Shown here piece by piece: positions 58,847 through 64,000 of a stretch of DNA of 64,000 nt (within the stretch, counting starts at the first letter, position 1; each line of letters starts with the position of its first letter). The DNA is from Mercenaria mercenaria (Eukaryota; Mollusca; Bivalvia; Venerida; Veneridae). The stretch is from positions 92,148,001 to 92,212,000 of the forward strand of contig NC_069362.1 of NCBI RefSeq assembly GCF_021730395.1. The letters run 5' to 3'. Position numbers and translations under genes: made by a program. The notes beneath the pieces are model-generated. The model had not been told where the DNA came from, searched no databases, and saw only the letters and a program-made list of their open reading frames with translations.

Positions 58847-60666
58847 CTAGAGCTATCACTAAAGGTGATGAATGTACCCCCCGCATGCACTGACACAGTA
58901 CATTGCAATTTGACGCACACAAAATTGCATAATTATGTGGACTGTATGTATATAGACTGTATGTATACAGTATAGTAACAAAAAACAAAGTCCCATAACT
59001 ATGCAGAATATTTATCTAAAAGAATGTAACATGCACCATGCACAACTAGGGTTGGTACTGATCACTTGTGTGAAGTTTCATTAAATTGTGTGTAAGGGTT
59101 TGGTAGATTAGGCACGCACAAGATTGCATATGCAGACTGTATGTACATATTATGTTAACAAGAAACAAAGTCCCATACAATTTTTGTCGCTGAAAGAACC
59201 TAACATGCCCCATGCACAACTACTGTTGTTACTGATCACTTGTGTGAAGTTTCATTAAATTGTGTCAAGGGGATGAGGAGAGATGGTGCGCACAAGATTG
59301 TGTCTATGTATATAGTATAGTAACAAAAAAACAAAGTCCCATAACTCTGCAATTTTTATGCCCCCGATGGGAGGCATATAGTTTTTGAACCGTCTGTTGG
59401 TCTGTCAGTCTGTCGGTCCGTCCGCAAATTTCGTGTCCGGTCCATATCTTTGTCATCGATGGATGGATTTTCAAATAACTTGGCATGAATGTGTACCACA
59501 GTAAGACGACGTGCAGTGCGCAAGACCCAGGTCCGTAGCTCAAAGGTCAAGGTCACACTTAGACGTTAAAGGATAGTGCATTGATGGGCGTGTCCGGTCC
59601 ATATCATTGTCATCGATGGATGGATTTTCAAATAACTTAGCATGAATGTGTACCACAGTAAGACGACGTGCAGTGCGCAAGACCCAGGTCCGTAGCTCAA
59701 AGGTCAAGGTCACACTTAGACGTTAAAGGATAGTGCATTGATGGGCGTGTCCGGTCCATATCTTTGTCATGGATGGATGGATTTTCAAATAACTTGGCAT
59801 GAATGTGTACCACAGTAAGACGACGTGTCACACGCAAGACCCAGGTCTGTAGCTCAAAGGTCAAGGTCACACTTAGACGTTAAAGATCATTTTTCATGAT
59901 AGTGCATTGATGGGCATGTCCGGTCCATATCTTTGTCATTCATGCATGGATTTTAAAATAACTATGCATGAATGTGTGACACAGTAAAGGTCAAACGTCA
60001 AGGTCACACTTAGACGTTAAAGGATAGTGCATTGATGGGCGTGTCCGGTCCATATCTTTGTCATCGATGGATGGATTTTCAAATAACTTGGCATGAATGT
60101 GTACCACAGTAAGACGACGTGTCACACGCAAGACCCAGGTCTGTAGCTCAAAGGTCAAGGTCACACTTAGACGTTAAAGATCATTTTTCATGATAGTGCA
60201 TTGATGGGCATGTCCGGTCCATATCTTTGTCATTCATGCATGGATTTTAAAATAACTATGCATGAATGTGTGACACAGTAAGACGATGTGTCGCGCGCAA
60301 GACCCAGCTCCGTAGGTCAAAGGTCCTAAACTCTTAACATCAGCCATAACTATTCATTCAAAGTGCTATCGGGGGCATGTGTCATCCTACGGAGACAGCT
60401 CTTGTTTTTTCTAAAAGAACCTAACATGCCCCATGCACAACTACTGTTGGTACTGATCACTTGTGTGAAGTTTCATTAAATTGTGTCAAGGGGATGAGGA
60501 GAGATGGTGCGCACAAGATTGTGTCCATGTATATAGTATAGTAACAAAAGAACAAAGTCTCATAACTCTGCAAATTTTTTTTCTAAAAGAACCTAACATG
60601 CCCCATGCACAACTGCTGTTGGTACTGATCACTTGTGTTTTTGTTGACTTTGTTGTCGGGGGGTAC
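58847..60666 (+). mobile_element. Third-level array element (ACTAGAGCTATCAC family), interrupted
   Basis: Second copy of the element at 50356-51236, in the opposite orientation and very similar to it. Head CTAGAGCTATCACTAAAGGT, tail GTTGTCGGGGGGTACA. It is split by a fourth element at 59358-60404. The break falls in the T run of AATTTTTTTCTAAAAG that is uninterrupted in the other copy. Confidence 0.82.
59358..60404 (-). mobile_element. Innermost array element, five to six units of about 157-175 bp
   Basis: On the minus strand the head is ACAAGAGCTGTCTCCGTAGG then ATGACACATGCCCCCGATAG; TGTC and GACA pair just after CAAGAGC. The tail is CTATATGCCTCCCATCGGGG and GGCATAAAAA. Units share GTGTCCGGTCCATATC, GATGGATGGATTTTCAAATA, GTGTACCACAGTAAGACGAC and AAAGGTCAAGGTCACACTTA. 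Units are nearly identical to each other, so amplification is recent. Each unit carries a TCAAGGTCA site. Confidence 0.82.
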
Positions 60667-62294
60667 AAAAAGTTACTAAATAAGCTATTTATAGTAACAT
60701 AAAAGGGAAGTAATTAAAAAAAAAGTTATTGTAAGTCAACAAAAGAAGGATCTGCCAAATAAAAATAAGAGCACTACAATGCAACGCAAATGCAGAGAAA
60801 TATACACACAAAACAGTCATATGACCTTTGACCCCTTAGTGTGACCTTGACCTTGAAGTGAGCCATCAAAAACATGCGCTCTGCACATCGTTTCGATGAG
60901 GTGAACATTTGTGTGAGGTTTCTTTGAAACCTTCAGGGGGTTCAAGAGTTACAGAGCGGAAGGGAAATTGCTAACCAACAGACAGACAGACAGACGGACA
61001 CTGAGGCGATAACATAATACGTCTCTTAGGGCGTATTAAAAGGAATCGAGATCTTATGGTGATACAAGTTGTGTGCAAGTTTGGTTAAAATCAAATCATA
61101 AATGAAGCTGCTATTGTGCAGACAAAGTCAAAATAGCTAATTTTGGCCCTATCAGGGGCCATCACTCTGGAACCCATTAAGGAATCTAGCCAGTTCAAGA
61201 AAGGAATCAAGATCTTGTGGTGATACAAGTTGTGTGTAAGTTTGGTTAAAATCAAATCATAAATGAAGCTGCTATTGTGCAGACAAGGTCAAAATAGCTA
61301 ATTCTGGCCCTATCAGGGGCCATCACTCTGGAACCCATTAAGGAATCTGGCCAGTTCAAGAAAGGAATCAAGATCTTGTGGTGATACAAGTTGTGTGCAA
61401 ATTTGGTTAAAATAAAATCATAAATGAAGCTGCTATTGTGCAGACAAGGTCAAAATAGCTAATTCTGGCCCTTTCAGGGGGCATAACTCTGGAACCCATT
61501 ACGGGATCTGGCCAGTTCAAGAAAGGAACCAAGATCTTATGGTGACACAAGTTTTGTGCAAGTATGATTAAATTCAAATCATAAATGAAGCTGCTATTGT
61601 GCAGACATGGTCAAAATAGCTAATTTTGGTCCTTTCAGGGGCCATAACTCTGGAACCCATAATGGGACCTGGCCTGTTCAAGAAAGGAACCAAGATCTTA
61701 TGGTGATACAAGTTGTGTGCAAGTTTGGTTAAAATAAAATCATAAATGAAACCACTATCGTGCAGACAAGAAATTGTGGACGGACGACGGATGAAGGGCT
61801 ATCACAAAAGCTCACCCTGTCACTATGTGACAGGTGAGCTAAAAAAAAAATGACAGATGGACAGACACACCATCAAGCAATAAATCTAATATATATTCTG
61901 TGCATATGTTTTCGGGACGGAACCTGAAAATGTCTTTGAGACAGCCAGAATTCTGTCAGAGGTAAGCGAGTTAGAGATGTCAAGTTTCAACTGTAAGTTT
62001 CTCCATTAAGTTCAACCTTTATGACATTACTGACGGCTCAAAATTTTTTAACAGGCCCCATAAGTTTGAGTGTACAAAGTCATGGAACACTTATAGTAAC
62101 TAACTTTTAAAATGTGGCATAATTCATGTAAAAAATTATATCAGTGCAAAAGTAACTGACCTTGTCATATATGATGTGGGTGAAATTCAAGTATGAAAGA
62201 AAAAGTGATAGCAGTCTCAGAAAAAGCAAAACAAACACAATATAACACCGAGAGCTTGAGGTCAAAGGAGGAAGAGCAAAATGCTTGATTTATC

Positions 62295-62445
62295 AATGGC
62301 TTAAGCAATCACAAAATATATAGAAAACAGCTAAGGACCATGGGAATAGCTCAAGCTTTGAGGTTACTCGAGCTATTCCCACATTTCTTAGCTGTCTTCT
62401 TCATATTTTGTGCTCGAGCAATCGATGCTCAAGCAAGTGGTGTTT
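62295..62445. repeat. Imperfect hairpin of about 150 bp
   Basis: CACAAAATATATAGAAAACA, GCTAAGGACCATGGGAATAG and CTCAAGC pair with CTCGAG, CTATTCCCACATTTCTTAGC and CATATTTTGTG after a short loop. It lies about 250 bp downstream of the renalase stop on that strand. It may be a palindromic MITE; no target duplication defined. Confidence 0.6.
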
Positions 62446-62694
62446 CACTGTATCCAACCTGAATTTCTAGGTCAAAAGGAGCTTAATGAAATATCAATGC
62501 CAGAGTTATATACCCTTGTCATTTAAGATGAAGTGTGATGGAAGTTGAACACTCACGAACAGATGTGCATTTTTGTCTAGTTGATACTTTGAAATGAAAG
62601 ACACTAGGAGATCCTGAGTCAGAGACAAACAAACAAACAAGAGTCCCTGAGAGCAAATTTTTATATGCTAAATTAAATATAAATATATCACAGA

Positions 62695-62859
62695 TCAAAC
62701 TTTAGATTTGATTAATTTTGTTAATGTTTGTTGCACAGAGATGGCTGACTCTAGACATCCATCAAAATTACTGTGAGTGAAGGCATCTCCTGCAAGAATA
62801 ATTGCCGGCTTCTCACATAGTACAACACAACCAGGGCTGTCAGGGTAACCTTTGTGTAC
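62695..62859 (-). CDS. RNLS: Renalase-like FAD-dependent amine oxidase, last coding exon (partial gene)
   Basis: Acceptor CTCTTTCAG|GTACAC, phase 0, 54 residues and TGA. The peptide contains KPAIILAGDAFTHSNFDGCL followed by ESAISVQQTLTKLIKSKV. Human renalase ends [20 protein letters not shown] then TSALCVLEALKNYI, so the GD.F..SNFDGC..SA block that helps close the FAD site is kept. Renalases are NAD(P)H-isomer or amine oxidases with a p-hydroxybenzoate hydroxylase-type fold. All upstream exons must lie beyond 62860, most or all outside the window; I found none between 62860 and 64000. Another member of the flavin amine oxidase family is possible but less likely. Confidence 0.82.
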   Translation of the reverse strand, partial: VHKGYPDSPGCVVLCEKPAIILAGDAFTHSNFDGCLESAISVQQTLTKLIKSKV

Positions 62860-63176
62860 CTGAAAGAGATATTAGAGTTAGCCTGAGTAAATTTGTCTCC
62901 ATACAAAATAAAAATTGCGGATCATTTACTGACTGCTGACAATCATCCTATGATCCAGATACTGACTTGAAACCGTTTTCCGTCACAGGGTTATATTAAA
63001 GTCTTTTAAATAAAACACAGGTAATTACTAGTATCCTATGATATTCGACAGTCAAAGGCCCAAGACATTTCCAGGTACTGACTGGAAATTGTTATCAGAC
63101 TGAATGTCAGACTTTTCTTGAACTTTTGTAGAATGAAACCTAGAACATTACGTGTCAGAACTTTGTTTGTTCTGGA

Positions 63177-63434
63177 CTTAGTGCCAGTTTTTCAACAGTA
63201 TTTCAGTTATGTAACAGGCGGCAGTTAACCTAACCAGCGTTCCTGTATCCTGTATTAGTACTAACCTGTTCTCTTTAAGTAAGTGTCAACTTCTCCACAT
63301 ATAACAGAGATGGAGGACGACTGATTTCTGACACAATGTCTTTTGTCAAATTGTCACAGTGAACATACAACATGCACAGGGATTGAACTACAATCTATAT
63401 ACCTGTACTCTCCCTATTGTGCTAAGCAGACTGG
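63177..63434 (-). mobile_element. Diverged SINE, same family as 34440-34720
   Basis: Shares TTTTTCAACAGTATTTCAGT, GGCAGTTAACCTAA, CCTGTTCTC and GACACAATGTC with the copy at 34440, in the same orientation. The tRNA-like head has decayed (GGGATTGAACTACAAT, TGTGCTAAGCAGACTGGC). Many substitutions indicate an older insertion. Confidence 0.75.
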
Positions 63435-63469
63435 CTATATGTGTCATTTGACAAATCGGTCAATAGCTA

Positions 63470-63540
63470 TTCATAGCTAATGTTGATTTGTTGTGCCATA
63501 CCGACAATAAATAAAATTTGTATTGTATTGTATTGCATTT
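63470..63540 (+). repeat. LINE/SINE 3' tail with ATTGT repeats
   Basis: GTTGTGCCATACCGACAATA then AATAAAATTTGTATTGTATT and further GTATTG repeats, the kind of tail left by LINE-mobilised elements. No body upstream was recognised. Confidence 0.5.
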
Positions 63541-64000
63541 ACTAATCCTAGCTCTCTCCTATTAAGTTTGATAGCTGTATGCTAAAATGTTCTCCACTTA
63601 GAAATCAGTTTCAATCTTAAGACCACTGGGACATTGACCTACTCCCAACTGATCCTTTAGACACAAGAGTGTCATCTACTGGCAATCATCCTATAAAGTC
63701 TGACAACCACAGGCCCAAGAATTCTCCAGTTACCGACTGGAAACTGTTTTCAACCTCAAGGTCACTGTCACCTTGACCTTTGAGTTAAAGACCCTACACA
63801 TATTTGGGGTTATCTACTGACCACAAGCACATGGCTGCTGCAGGCTTAAACAATTCCGGCTTATTTATCAGTCTGTTTTCAGTCTCGGCTTTTTACCTAC
63901 TGACCCCAAAACCCATAGTGGGAAATTTTGAAAGCAACAGCAATCACATTGTCTGACTTCGAGCTGGGAAGCAAGTGAACACAGAAACAAATGAACTAAA

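Larger units (their letters stand above)
58750..61040 (+). mobile_element. Second-level element (AAATACACC family), interrupted
   Basis: The left part (GATATGTCAAAATACACC, GAGGTACCATCCATG, GGTCTCGGTTTTTCCCTA) and right part (AAATAAGCTATTTATAG, GGGAAGTAATT, GATCTGCCAAATAAAAA, GTGTGACCTTGACCTTGAAG, AACATAATACGTC) are continuous in the copy at 2083-2690, which shows the middle here (58847-60666) is inserted. The flanks carry the outer element's array text on the right. Confidence 0.78.
58622..61840 (+). mobile_element. Outermost array element of a four-deep nest
   Basis: Head ACAAGAGGGCCATAATGGCC, a stem-loop, then CTATATCGCTCACCTG. The tail is GGGCTATCACAAAAGCTCACC with terminal hairpin CACCCTGTCACTATGTGACAGGTG and AGCTAAAAAA. 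Its own core, mostly at 61042-61760, has over four units of about 160 bp with AAGATCTTGTGGTGATACAA, AAATCATAAATGAAGCTGC and GGGCCATCACTCTGGAACCC. The interval 58750-61040 is a later insertion that holds two more. Confidence 0.8.
62860..64000. other. Renalase intron or upstream sequence
   Basis: Contains a diverged SINE, a LINE-like tail and single diverged array units (for example CACCTTGACCTTTGAG near 63770). No further exon could be supported. Confidence 0.5.

Overview
The window looks like nuclear genomic DNA of a bivalve mollusc. Three things point there: intron-rich animal genes; an AT-rich background packed with tRNA-derived SINEs, foldback elements and MITEs; and many modular array elements built on phrases such as GACCTAGTTTTTGA, TTTCATGAAGAT and GACCTTGACCTT that I associate with clam-type genomes. 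The species is inferred from style, not proven. I saw no bacterial operon, CRISPR array, rRNA or stand-alone tRNA gene.

Three protein-coding genes are supported. (1) A complete storkhead-box (STOX1/STOX2, fly knockout) gene lies on the minus strand, six coding exons from 47116 down to 6448 with introns up to 22 kb. All five splice junctions keep frame and give a 993-residue protein with the winged-helix storkhead domain. (2) A complete MZB1/pERp1 homologue lies on the plus strand, four exons from 47534 to 51467, 209 residues, with signal peptide, all six saposin-like cysteines and a C-terminal KEEL. The start codons of (1) and (2) face away from each other across 417 bp, so they probably share a bidirectional promoter. 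(3) The last coding exon of a renalase-like FAD amine oxidase lies on the minus strand at 62695-62859; the rest lies beyond the right edge.

Layout: 1-6447, repeat-rich DNA downstream of STOX; 6448-10502, STOX exons 6 to 3; 10503-24352, STOX intron 2, with a 2.6-kb foldback element, a 5-copy array, a 61-bp minisatellite with higher-order structure and about 6.5 kb of plain AT-rich sequence; 24353-24583, STOX exon 2; 24584-46674, STOX intron 1, with a 145-bp array element, SINEs, a MITE nested in a MITE, a Harbinger-like MITE and a 2.9-kb foldback element; 46675-47116, STOX exon 1; 47117-47533, shared promoter; 47534-51467, MZB1; 51468-62694, intergenic repeats including a four-deep nest of array elements; 62695-62859, renalase exon; then SINE and LINE-like remnants.

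The most striking pattern outside genes is that at least ten array elements from different sequence families share one plan: a CAAGAG-type head followed at once by a short stem-loop, a core of roughly 140-175-bp tandem units, and a tail motif complementary to the head and followed by A-rich sequence. That resembles Helentron-derived non-autonomous elements (HINE or pearl-like), and many of these cores carry dense TCAAGGTCA nuclear-receptor half-sites.
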